Of a stretch of 64,000 bases of DNA, positions 42,244 through 50,688 are shown piece by piece (the stretch's first letter is position 1; every line of letters begins with the position of its first letter). The notes beneath the pieces were generated by a model. That model saw only the letters and a list, made by a program, of their open reading frames with translations, was not told the origin of the DNA and did no database searches. Origin of the DNA: Phycisphaerales bacterium PN19_bin_20 (GTDB lineage: Bacteria > Planctomycetota > Phycisphaerae > Phycisphaerales > UBA1924). Location: NCBI GenBank assembly GCA_021173225.1, contig JAJOLK010000017.1, positions 1 through 64,000 on the forward strand, read 5' to 3'. The translations under genes were made by a program, and so were the position numbers.

Positions 42244-45200
42244 CTAGCAGGCGGCGATGAAGCGGTTGATGAAGAGGATGACGTCGTCGGCGGTCAGCTC
42301 GCCGTCGGCGCCGACGGACGGGCCGGGGCCGGCGATGTCGGCGACGGAGAGGTTGCCGTTGGTGAAGGCGCTGATGAAGAAGATGATGTCGTCGGCGGTT
42401 AGCTCGCCGTCAGCGCCGGCAACGGGCCCGGGGCTGGCGATATCAGAGGGGCCGCAGCGGGCGGTCAGGGGCAGGTTGGTGCGGAAGTTGACGAGCCGCT
42501 CGCCGGTGGCGGTCCGGGTAGTCGGAAGGGTGAGAGCGAAGTTCGACGAGCCGAAGGTGGTCGAGGAAGTGCTCAGTGAGACGTAGTAGGTGCCAGCGGG
42601 CAGGGTGCCGTCACGCCCGTCGCCGTTGATGGGCGCGCTCTGGGCGGGGGTTGCGGGCGTGGGCGTGATGGTGCGGATCGGGTCAGTATCGCCCAGGGTG
42701 AGGCGGCTGCGGAACCCGGTGCCGTCGTCGCCGTCTTCAACGACCAGGAAGCCGCCGGCGGTGTAGAGGCCAAGCTCGGTGTCATCGAGGCCGCCGGAGG
42801 TCAACGCGGAGTTGGGGGCGGTGCCCTCGGTATCAATATCCATGTAGAAGCCGGTGGTTGAGCTGGCCCCCGCGAGGGTGCTGAAGCGGAACCAGACGGC
42901 GCCGTTGGGATCGGTGAAGTTGACCGTTTCGGTGCGGACGGTCTCGGCGGGCGAGGCCGCGGAGCCAACGGTGAACAGGTCAGTGCTCGTGGGGGGGGTA
43001 TCGCTGGGCGTAACGGCCTCTTCAACCAGCAGGAGGCTGGTGGTCACGTCGCCGCTCTGCGTGGCGCTGGTGTTGCTGACCTCGAAGGCACCGTTGACGA
43101 AGGCGGCGCCGCCCGGAGTTACGGCGAGGTAGTAGGTGCCGCTGGCAAGCAGCCCGTCACGCCCGTTGAGGGCGAGCCCATCACCGGGGGCGGCGAGGTC
43201 ATCAACGCCGAAGGTGAGGGCGGCCAGCAGGCCTGTGCCGTCGGAGAAGTCGTTGACGCGGAGGGTGCCGTCGGAGCGGTAGAGGCCGAGGCTGGTGTCG
43301 TTGGCGGTGGGATTGGTGAAGGAGCCCTCGGTCTGGATGTGCAAGGCGCGGTTGAGGAACACGCTGACCTCGATGGGGAGGTTGAAGCTGTACCACTTCA
43401 CGGCACCGATGGCGATGTTCTCAGTATCGCTGACGGTGGTGCCGGGTACGAGCGTGAGCAGCTCGGCGCTGGGTACGCTGGTCGGGTCGATCGGGGCGTT
43501 GGCGGCCCAGAAGCGGACGCGAGCGGTAACTGTGCCCTGGTTGGTGCCCGCGTTGGAGGTGTTGAAGTTGGAGGTGTGGGTGGCGGCGGTGCCGCCGGCG
43601 ATGGCAAGGTAGTACTGCGTGCCGACGCCAACGGAGCCCGTGCCGCCGATGGTGCCGTCCTGCCCGCGGTAGCGCACGCCGTCGCCGGAGGCGAGACGGT
43701 TGCCTACGCCGTAAGACAAGAGGCTCAGCGAGCCGGAACCATCGTTGTCGTCACTATCGACGAGGGTTCCGGAGGGCCCGTAGAGGCCGATGTCGGTGTC
43801 GTTGAGCGGGAAGAGGCTGGTGCCCTCGGTGTCGATATCCACCGCGCCGGTGGTCGTCAGAGAGGAGGGCGTGGTGAAGGTGTACCAGATGACCTGATTC
43901 TCGGCCATGGAAGCGGTGGCGGAGGCCCAAGCCCCTTCGTCGGCAAGCTCAAAGGGGGTGGTGAAGAGCTGGATCGGCGCACCTGAGTTCCAAGTGCGGA
44001 GCCTCACGGCGACCGGGCCGGTGTTGGTGGCGCTCACGCCGGCGCTGCTGTCAAAGGTGGAGGCGTGAGCGACGGCGCTGCCCCCGCCGACGGCGAGGAA
44101 GTAGTCGGCGCCGGCGACGATGGTGGAGGTGCTGGCGATGAGGCTGATCGCGCCATCCTGACCGCGGAAGGCGGCGGCATCACCGCCCGAGGGAGTGCGC
44201 CAGCCGGCGCCGTAGGAGAACATTGAGAGCGCGCCCTCGCCGTCGATGTCGTCGCTGTCAGTCAGGGTGCCGGTGGCGCCGTAGATCGCGGCGTCGCTGT
44301 CGTTGACGGGGCTGAGGTCGGTGCCGGTGAAGTCGATGTCAAGCGCGCCGGTGGCAGTCAGCGAGGCGGGCGCGGTGAACTTGAACCAGGCGATGTCGTT
44401 TGGCCCGGCGAGCTCGCTGTTGGCGGAGACCCAGGTGCCCAGGCCGTCGGGCGTGGGCAGGGCGACGGCGATGGCGTCGGGGGTATCAGACGGCGCGCTG
44501 GCGGCCCAGTAGCGGACGCGGAGGGCGGCGGTGCCGGCGTTCTCGTTCGGCGCAACGACGTTGAAGTCGGAGCTGAAGGTGCCGATGACAGAGTCGCCGC
44601 CGATGACGGCGACGTAGAAGCGGCCCGGGGCCGCGACGTTGGTGGCAAAGCTGGTGGCTGAGCCGTCACGCCCGTCGATGCGCAGGCCCGAGGGGCTCTG
44701 GCGTGCGGCGGTGGTGGTGGTGGTGCCGTAGACAAGCTCGGAGAGGCGGCCCGGCCCGTCATTGTTGTCAGCGTCGGCGAGGAAACCGTTGGTGTTGCTG
44801 TAGAGGGCGACGGCGGTGTCGTTGGCAGGCGTGAGGCTTGAGCCAGCGGTATCGATCTCGAGCGCGCCGGTGGAGGTGAGGGCGGGGAGGTCAAAGAAGA
44901 ACCAGGCGACGCCGCCGGCGGCGAGCGAGCGCGAAACGGTGTTGTGGACGCCCTCGGTCAGCGGGATCTGCGTGGCGGCGACGGGTGGCTGCCCGCCGGT
45001 GTTGCTGAGGTAGCGAACGCGGGTGACCAGGGTGCCGTTGATGGCCGTCAGCGCGCTGTTGGTGCCGGTGGCGACGAAGCCAGCGGAGGTGATGATGGAG
45101 CCGGTGGTGACGGCGAGGTAGTAGGTCCCGGCGTTAAGGCTCCCGTCGCGCCCGTTGTAAGCCACCGAGGGGCTGGTGCCGCTGCCGGGCTCGGCGGCGC

Positions 45201-46455
45201 GCGTGCCGCGGCCGAAGCTGAGCTGGCCCAGCGAGTCAGAGCCGTCGATGTTGTCGCTGGCGATGGACGCACCGAAGGTGCTGAACAGCGCCATGCCGGT
45301 ATCTTGCGGGCTGGCGGTGCCGGTGCCCGTGTTGAACAGCGAGCTGGTCTCGTTGTCGATATCGAGCCCGGTGAAGCTCACGCCGTTGATAGCCACCGGT
45401 ACATCAAGGCGGTACCAGACGACCTGCCCGGGCGTGATGGTGGTCGTCGCGGTGGCGAACGAGCCATCAACCAGCGGGATGGTGGTGTTGCCGGCCGGGG
45501 GATCAGGCTGTAGGAACGAGATGGTCAAGCTGGTGAGCGTGGCATCAACCCCGGGGTTGTTGATGTTGGGGAAGACGCGGACGGTCCAGACGCCGCCAGA
45601 ATCGGCGGGCGTAGTGAGGCTGGCCTGGATCGAACCGGTGGCTGAGCTGAGGCTCAGTGCGCCGGTGGGGTTGGTGAAGGGAATGGCGGCGGTGGTGGTG
45701 AAGCTCCCGTCGGGCGTCACGAGCTGGATGCGAACGTTGTTGAGCGGGTTGGTCGTGGTGTTGGTGGTGGCGCTGACGTTGCGGGCGGTGCCGGCCATAG
45801 AGAAGCGGACCAGGGGCACCAGGTCTCCGGCGGGCGCGGAGAAGGTAAAGGTGTTGGGGGCGGTGCTGCTGCCGTCAACCTCAACGAAGCTGAAGCTGTA
45901 GTTCTGGCCCGGGCCGGGGACCGCGCCGGTGGGGGCGGGGGCGTCATCAAGGGTGAAGGTGATGGTGTCCCAGCGCGCGTCAAGGGCGTTGCCCTGCGCG
46001 GTGCCGGTGGTGGTGCGGCCCTCGTCGCTCATCTCGAAGAAGCGGAACTCCCACTGCCCGGCGGTGGTCAGCCCGCTGACGGGGATGGCGTACGCGCCCG
46101 CGCCGATGAACTGCTGGTTCGCGACGGTGGTCGATGTGAGCGACTGCCCAACGGGGCGGATGATGAACGGGAGCCCGCCGGGGGGCGTCACTTGGATCGC
46201 CGAGCCGGCGTGGGCGTGCGTGGCGAAGACCTTGGTGGTGCTGCCCGCGAGGGTCAGGTGGCGGGCCACATAGGCACCGCTGCCATCACTGCCGAGGAAC
46301 GTGGTGGATCGGAGGGCGTTGGCGGCCTCGAGGTTGCGGCCGTTGCTGTCAACGTTGGTGAAAGTCACACTCTCACGCGGGCCGGCCAGGGCGAGCTGTG
46401 TGCCAGCGACGGCGGCCAGGGCCAGAGTCAGTGCCACAGTGGTCTTTGGAGTCAT
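42244..46455 (-). CDS. Giant secreted repeat protein with C-terminal dockerin-like (GC-type) domain
   Basis: A 1403-residue protein starting at the ATG at 46453-46455 (GGGGA 8 nt upstream), with a Sec signal peptide (1-24, ending LALA|GP). The N-terminal domain 'PRESVTFTNVDSNG...' is shared with the paralogue at 46733-49423. Six beta-rich repeats of roughly 150 residues follow, each with a 'DxDxxDGxGxLSxLSYG' acidic loop, a '(G)RDG/(G)QDG' turn and 'AGTYYLAVxGG'. They resemble pre-peptidase C-terminal (PPC/DVUA0089-like) domains. The last 70 residues start at a Cys (CGPSDIASPGP) and hold two 'GADGELTADDIIxFIxxF' calcium-loop repeats, ending AAC. This matches a dockerin-like sorting or anchoring tag found in planctomycetes. 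Likely exported; whether it is cell-surface bound is inferred. Confidence 0.85.
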   Translation of the reverse strand: MTPKTTVALTLALAAVAGTQLALAGPRESVTFTNVDSNGRNLEAANALRSTTFLGSDGSGAYVARHLTLAGSTTKVFATHAHAGSAIQVTPPGGLPFIIRPVGQSLTSTTVANQQFIGAGAYAIPVSGLTTAGQWEFRFFEMSDEGRTTTGTAQGNALDARWDTITFTLDDAPAPTGAVPGPGQNYSFSFVEVDGSSTAPNTFTFSAPAGDLVPLVRFSMAGTARNVSATTNTTTNPLNNVRIQLVTPDGSFTTTAAIPFTNPTGALSLSSATGSIQASLTTPADSGGVWTVRVFPNINNPGVDATLTSLTISFLQPDPPAGNTTIPLVDGSFATATTTITPGQVVWYRLDVPVAINGVSFTGLDIDNETSSLFNTGTGTASPQDTGMALFSTFGASIASDNIDGSDSLGQLSFGRGTRAAEPGSGTSPSVAYNGRDGSLNAGTYYLAVTTGSIITSAGFVATGTNSALTAINGTLVTRVRYLSNTGGQPPVAATQIPLTEGVHNTVSRSLAAGGVAWFFFDLPALTSTGALEIDTAGSSLTPANDTAVALYSNTNGFLADADNNDGPGRLSELVYGTTTTTAARQSPSGLRIDGRDGSATSFATNVAAPGRFYVAVIGGDSVIGTFSSDFNVVAPNENAGTAALRVRYWAASAPSDTPDAIAVALPTPDGLGTWVSANSELAGPNDIAWFKFTAPASLTATGALDIDFTGTDLSPVNDSDAAIYGATGTLTDSDDIDGEGALSMFSYGAGWRTPSGGDAAAFRGQDGAISLIASTSTIVAGADYFLAVGGGSAVAHASTFDSSAGVSATNTGPVAVRLRTWNSGAPIQLFTTPFELADEGAWASATASMAENQVIWYTFTTPSSLTTTGAVDIDTEGTSLFPLNDTDIGLYGPSGTLVDSDDNDGSGSLSLLSYGVGNRLASGDGVRYRGQDGTIGGTGSVGVGTQYYLAIAGGTAATHTSNFNTSNAGTNQGTVTARVRFWAANAPIDPTSVPSAELLTLVPGTTVSDTENIAIGAVKWYSFNLPIEVSVFLNRALHIQTEGSFTNPTANDTSLGLYRSDGTLRVNDFSDGTGLLAALTFGVDDLAAPGDGLALNGRDGLLASGTYYLAVTPGGAAFVNGAFEVSNTSATQSGDVTTSLLLVEEAVTPSDTPPTSTDLFTVGSAASPAETVRTETVNFTDPNGAVWFRFSTLAGASSTTGFYMDIDTEGTAPNSALTSGGLDDTELGLYTAGGFLVVEDGDDGTGFRSRLTLGDTDPIRTITPTPATPAQSAPINGDGRDGTLPAGTYYVSLSTSSTTFGSSNFALTLPTTRTATGERLVNFRTNLPLTARCGPSDIASPGPVAGADGELTADDIIFFISAFTNGNLSVADIAGPGPSVGADGELTADDVILFINRFIAAC

Positions 46456-46570
46456 GTGCGAGTCCCCTTTGTTTGAGCACGCACTGCGGGGTAGATACCG
46501 CCGTGATTGCGCATCCAAGACTACCTCTGACTCGCCGGGCTCGCAAGCGAAATCTTCGGCTTTTTTGAGG

Positions 46571-46588
46571 TTGGCTATGCATAGCCAA
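46571..46588. promoter_or_regulatory. 18-bp perfect palindrome upstream of the giant surface-protein gene
   Basis: TTGGCTATGCATAGCCAA is a perfect inverted repeat without a spacer, 116 nt upstream of the ATG at 46455. A dimeric transcription factor would bind such a site. The adjacent T-rich stretches do not make it a terminator for either neighbour. Confidence 0.55.
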
Positions 46589-46633
46589 GGGGTTTTTCTC
46601 GGCCTCAGCCTTGGGTTTAGATTGGAGTGGTGG

Positions 46634-46667
46634 AAATGAAAAGGGCCCCGGCGTGTGCCAGGGCCCT
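46634..46667 (-). terminator. Intrinsic terminator of the 896-aa surface-protein gene
   Basis: This 34-nt element is identical to 42182-42215. On the minus strand it has an 11-bp stem with an ACAC loop and then TTTTCATTT. It lies 66 bp past the stop codon of the 896-aa protein gene. Confidence 0.92.
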
Positions 46668-46732
46668 GGTGGTCATGTGTCTGAATCGAGCCTGAGCGAG
46701 CGGCTCAGGTGGTCGCGTTCAACGCCCGCGTC

Positions 46733-49423
46733 TTAGACGCAGCCGGCGGTGAAGCGGCCGATGAAGAGGATGATGTCGTCGGCGGTCAGCTCGCCGTCGG
46801 GAACGCCGGGGGTCGCGGGGCCGGTGATGTCGGCCACGGGGAGGTTGTTGGCGGTGAAGCCGTTGATGAAGAAGATGATGTCGTCGGCGGTCAGCTCGCC
46901 GTCAAAGCCGGCAGCCGGGCCGGGGCCGGCGATGTCAGACAGGCCGCACTGACCGGCGAGGTTGGTGCGCCAGTTGACGACACGGGCGAGGGTGTTGGTG
47001 GTGGAGCGGCCGGTGGGCGGGACGACGTCGAAGAACGCGGCGTTGTAGACGACGTTGTTGGTGCCGACAGCGGCCCAGTAGGTGCCGATGACCAGCGGGC
47101 CGTCACGGCCGTTGCGGATCACGGCGCCGGTCTGGGGAGCGCTGTTGATGGCTGCGCGGGCCGGGACGGTCTGGCCGTAGCTCAGCGCGGAGCGCCAGCC
47201 CGAGCCGTCATCGTCGTCGCTGCTAACGAGCAGGCCGCTGTCACGGTAGACGCCGATCTCGGTGTCCTCGAGACCGCCGATGACGTTGGCCGCGGGGTTG
47301 GTGCCCTCGGAGTCGATGTCGAGCCAGCCCGGGCCGGCGGCGAGCGCATCAGAGATGATGCGGAAGCGGAACCAGTCGATGGTGTTGAGGTCGGTGGGGA
47401 CCGAGGAGAAGGTGAAGGTGCTATCGGTCTCGCCCGAGCGACGGCCCACGAGCCCACGCTCGATGAAGGTGGCGGGGGGAGTCGCGGGGTCGGTGGGGGC
47501 GCTGGCGTTCCAGACGCGGACGCGGGCGGTGATGTCGCCCGAGTTCGCGCCGGCGTTGGTGGTGTTGAAGATGGAGGTATGGGTAGCCAGGTTGCTGCCG
47601 GCGACGCCGATGAAGTACTGGGTGGCGGCGGTCATGTTGCCCACGCCGCCAGCGCTGGTGCCGTCCTGCCCGGCGAAGATGGCGCCGTTGCTGGTGCGGC
47701 TGCGGACGCCCGCGCCGTAGCTGAACTGGCTCAGCAGATCGGTGCCGTCGTCCTCGTCGGAGTCGACGATCGTGCCGAGGGTGGTGTAGATGGCGGCGTC
47801 GGTGTCATTGACGGGGCTCAGGCTGGTGCCGGTGAAGTCAACGTCGACTGCGCCGGTGGCGGTCAGGCCAGCGGGGGTGGTGAAGGTGAACCAAGCGATG
47901 CCGGCGTTGGCGATCGTGACGGCGCTGGAGGTGTTCCAGGCGCCGCCCTCGGTCAGCGGGATGACGATGGCCGGGGGCGCCTCGATGGTCGCGCCGCTGT
48001 CAAGCGAGCGGCCGCGGAGGGTGACCACGCCGGTGTTAGCGGCGCCGGAGACGGCGTTGAAGCCCGTGGTACCGAAGCTGCTGGCGTTGCCGCCGGTGAC
48101 GGCGACGAAGTAGTTACCGCCGGGGGAGATGCCGGTGGTACTGGCTACGACGATGGTGCCGTCCTGGCCGCTGAAGTTCAGGCCGTTGGAGGAGCGGAAC
48201 CGGTTGCCCGCGCCATAGGAGAGCTGGCTGAGCAGGTCCGTTGAGTCGTCCAGGTCGCTGTCGACCACTGCGCCGGTGGCGAGGTAGAGGGCCATGGCCG
48301 TGTCGTTGGCGGGCGTCAGGCTGGTGCCAACGGTGTCAAGGTCAAGGAAGCCGGTGGCTGTGAGGGTGGCGGGGGCGGTGAAAGAGAACCAGGCGACCGC
48401 GCCGGCGGCGCTGATGCTGTTGGTAGCGCTGACCCACCCGCCGGTGTTGGTGATGGCCAGGGGCTGAACGCCGCTGGGAGTCAGGTCAACCAGCTCGAAA
48501 CCAATCTGGTTCCAGGCCGCGTCGGGCCCGCCCGCGACGTTCAGGGTGCTGGCCGAGGCGGAGCCGGTGGTGCCGGTGGCCTCGAAGAAGTCAAAGGTCC
48601 AGTTGCCGACGGGGTTGACCGAGAGGGGGAGGGTGATGCGGCCGTTGACCAGGCCGGTCGAGATCGAGGTAGCGCCTGGGGCAACGATGATGGCGGCTGC
48701 GCCGTTGGGGGGCGTGACGCGGATGCGCCACTGGCTCCAGGGGTTGGAGATCTGAAGGGCGGGGTCGGAGCGCAGGCCGGTGATAGCACCTCGGACCAAC
48801 AGGCCCGGGATGGCCGGCAGGGGGTTGGCGTTGTTCCACCCCAGCGTCGTGGCAGGAACGGTGACGGACCCGTCGGAGTTGACGTTGGTGTACGTCACTC
48901 CCGCGCTGCCGACGGCGGGGATGGTCGGGGCGGCGTCATCAAGGGTAAAGGTGACCGTATTCCAGATCGCGTCAACGGCGTTGCCGATCGCGGTGCCGGC
49001 GGTGACGTTGCCGTCGTCAAAGCTCTCGTGGAAGGCGAAGGTCCAGTTTCCGGTCGTGGTGATGGTACCGACGGGGATGGCGGCGTTGGCACCGCTGACG
49101 GTGCCGGTGAAGTTCGTGCCGGTGAACATCGAGACGATGAAGGCCTGGCCGACGGGCGGGGTGACCAGGATCTGCTGCTCCTGGCTCCAGTTCGCGGTGG
49201 CGGGGCCGTCAGCGAGGGTGCCGACGACGCTGAGGAACTGCGCGTTGTACGCGCCGACGACGTCAGCGCCAGCGACGGCCCAGTTCTCAACGGGGGCGTT
49301 GGCAACGTTGCCGATGAGGCCGTTGCTGTTGATGTTGGTGAACGTGGTGGTCTCGCGGGGGGCGGCCATCGCGGCCGTGGTCCCTGCGAGCGCCAAGAGT
49401 GCGGCCAAGTGTGTGATCTTCAT
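46733..49423 (-). CDS. Secreted repeat protein with C-terminal dockerin-like (GC-type) domain, paralogue
   Basis: An 896-residue paralogue of the 1403-aa protein. Signal peptide about 1-20 (ending AAMA|AP), then 'PRETTTFTNINSNG', a second 'VTYTNVNSDGSVTVPATTLGW' domain, three acidic-loop repeats ('DSDLDDSTDLLSQLSYG', 'DSDEDDGTDLLSQFSYG', 'SSDDDDGSGWRSALSYG') with '(G)QDG' turns, and the terminal module from 'CGLSDIAGPGP' to 'LTADDIILFIGRFTAGC'. The C-terminal Cys is followed by Val and stop. AAAGGG precedes the ATG. Both paralogues lie in tandem on the minus strand and share a terminator sequence, so they arose by duplication and then differed in repeat number (six versus three). Function unknown; extracellular adhesion or matrix is plausible. 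Confidence 0.85.
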   Translation of the reverse strand: MKITHLAALLALAGTTAAMAAPRETTTFTNINSNGLIGNVANAPVENWAVAGADVVGAYNAQFLSVVGTLADGPATANWSQEQQILVTPPVGQAFIVSMFTGTNFTGTVSGANAAIPVGTITTTGNWTFAFHESFDDGNVTAGTAIGNAVDAIWNTVTFTLDDAAPTIPAVGSAGVTYTNVNSDGSVTVPATTLGWNNANPLPAIPGLLVRGAITGLRSDPALQISNPWSQWRIRVTPPNGAAAIIVAPGATSISTGLVNGRITLPLSVNPVGNWTFDFFEATGTTGSASASTLNVAGGPDAAWNQIGFELVDLTPSGVQPLAITNTGGWVSATNSISAAGAVAWFSFTAPATLTATGFLDLDTVGTSLTPANDTAMALYLATGAVVDSDLDDSTDLLSQLSYGAGNRFRSSNGLNFSGQDGTIVVASTTGISPGGNYFVAVTGGNASSFGTTGFNAVSGAANTGVVTLRGRSLDSGATIEAPPAIVIPLTEGGAWNTSSAVTIANAGIAWFTFTTPAGLTATGAVDVDFTGTSLSPVNDTDAAIYTTLGTIVDSDEDDGTDLLSQFSYGAGVRSRTSNGAIFAGQDGTSAGGVGNMTAATQYFIGVAGSNLATHTSIFNTTNAGANSGDITARVRVWNASAPTDPATPPATFIERGLVGRRSGETDSTFTFSSVPTDLNTIDWFRFRIISDALAAGPGWLDIDSEGTNPAANVIGGLEDTEIGVYRDSGLLVSSDDDDGSGWRSALSYGQTVPARAAINSAPQTGAVIRNGRDGPLVIGTYWAAVGTNNVVYNAAFFDVVPPTGRSTTNTLARVVNWRTNLAGQCGLSDIAGPGPAAGFDGELTADDIIFFINGFTANNLPVADITGPATPGVPDGELTADDIILFIGRFTAGCV

Positions 49424-49744
49424 AGTGAGTGCCCTTTAAAACTAAGGTCCGATGCCCCTGCGGCCGGGCCAAACCTGGCCCGGACGGGTGATATCGACCG
49501 CGGCATACGCCGGGGTCAACCCGTGGTTCCATAAAGACTACTTGAAGACTGAGAATTCACAAGGAAAAAAACGGGTTTCGAGTCGAAGTTCAGTGGCGAT
49601 AAGGCGCAAGTCCGAGAACGGCCTGCGTCTTCAAGCGGGATTTAGGTAAAAGCACGGACCGGATGTATGTCCGCGCCGACGGTGCCGAGGTAAAGTCCCT
49701 ACGTTGGAACGCGGGGCCTAGGCAGGGGATGGCGGAGCGGAGTG
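49424..49744. other. 321-bp region upstream of the 896-aa surface-protein gene
   Basis: It must carry the promoter of the 896-aa protein (minus strand) and the 3' end of the ferredoxin transcript. A perfect hairpin CCGGGCCA-AACC-TGGCCCGG (about 49463-49482) lies in the probable 5' leader. An octamer AAGACTAC occurs at 49534-49541 and again at 46517-46524 upstream of the 1403-aa gene. I see no well-matched -35/-10 pair and no ORF with support. Confidence 0.45.
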
Positions 49745-50008
49745 TTAAGGGGCCTTGAAGAAATCCAGATTGATCTGGATGTACTTTTTCCACTCAGCGG
49801 GGAGGTCCTCTTCAGGGAAGATGGCCTTGACGGGGCACTCGTCGACGCACAGGCCGCAGTCGATGCAGGTGGACGGCTCGATGTAGAGCTGGTTGGCTTT
49901 GCCGAAGGCGGGCTCGTTTTTGGTGGGGTGGATGCAGTCAACGGGGCAAACGTCGACGCAGGAGGTGTCTTTGGTGCCGATGCAGGGCTCAGCGATGATG
50001 TGTGGCAT
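49745..50008 (-). CDS. Ferredoxin, 7Fe/8Fe type (two clusters)
   Basis: An 87-residue electron carrier. The first cluster motif is 'EPCIGTKDTSCVDVCPVDCI' (C-x7-C-x3-C-P-x2-C), as in FdxA-type 7Fe ferredoxins where this site can hold a 3Fe-4S cluster. The second is 'CIDCGLCVDECP' (C-x2-C-x2-C-x3-C-P), a 4Fe-4S site. The C-terminus 'WKKYIQINLDFF' resembles the family tail. The ATG at 50006-50008 is preferred; a longer in-frame start adds 49 disordered residues. Possible partners include the desaturase at 10.9 kb, but nothing adjacent is diagnostic. Confidence 0.93.
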   Translation of the reverse strand: MPHIIAEPCIGTKDTSCVDVCPVDCIHPTKNEPAFGKANQLYIEPSTCIDCGLCVDECPVKAIFPEEDLPAEWKKYIQINLDFFKAP

Positions 50009-50161
50009 GACTGAAAACCTCGGGCGAGCGCGGGGCTGGATGGGATCAGCGTGGGCCTGAGTGATGTGGGGTCGCGCGTCGGAGGTAACTCTACGCCGAC
50101 TGGGCCTGTGCGTGCTAGCGGCGAGTGCGTTCTGCCGGCTGAGGGTTGGGCTCAAGGGGCG

Positions 50162-50518
50162 TCAGTTGTGGGCGTCCGGATCGCGGATGACCGGGGCGAG
50201 GCGGGGGCGCGGGGTGGGGCTGAGGCGCGGGTTGCGGATCGCGGTCTCACTGGGTCCGCGGCGGGCGAGGGTTGGGCGCTGCACTGGGCGCGGGGCCGGG
50301 GGCTCGAAGCGTTCGATGGCGCGGGCGTGCGAAACGCTGAGGATGTCGAGCCCGCCGACGAGGGCGCCGAAGCAGCAGACGAGCATGAGGCGGCTGGCGC
50401 GGCGCTGTGCGGTGCCGAGGCGCGGGCGCAAGAGGTTGAGCCAATCGGGCGCGGGGCCGTCTGGTGGTTGGGGGTTACTGGGCATGCCGGTAGAGATCGA
50501 CGCTTGGGGCGCGGGCAT
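50162..50518 (-). CDS. Small predicted membrane protein, hypothetical
   Basis: An open frame of 118 residues with an ATG at 50516-50518 (or 50485). It has one hydrophobic segment (about residues 43-66, 'ASRLMLVCCFGALVGGLDIL') flanked by Arg-rich and Pro/Arg-rich stretches. No family is recognised. It is on the same strand as, and upstream of, the ferredoxin gene, and divergent from metG. Codon bias and a plausible topology favour a real gene, but the opposite strand is open too. Confidence 0.45.
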   Translation of the reverse strand: MPAPQASISTGMPSNPQPPDGPAPDWLNLLRPRLGTAQRRASRLMLVCCFGALVGGLDILSVSHARAIERFEPPAPRPVQRPTLARRGPSETAIRNPRLSPTPRPRLAPVIRDPDAHN

Positions 50519-50688
50519 CTGGGCGCTGGTGATTGGTTGATGGCGCTGGGCGTGAGCTTTGCGGGGCGTGGCGGCCGTGCGGGTGCGGGGGTGGGTTCTC
50601 GGGCTGGGGGTTTGACATGTGAGGGCTGGGTGTGTGGGCTGGGTGTGTGGGGTTGGGTGTGTGGGGTTGGCCGCTACGCTTGGGCCCC

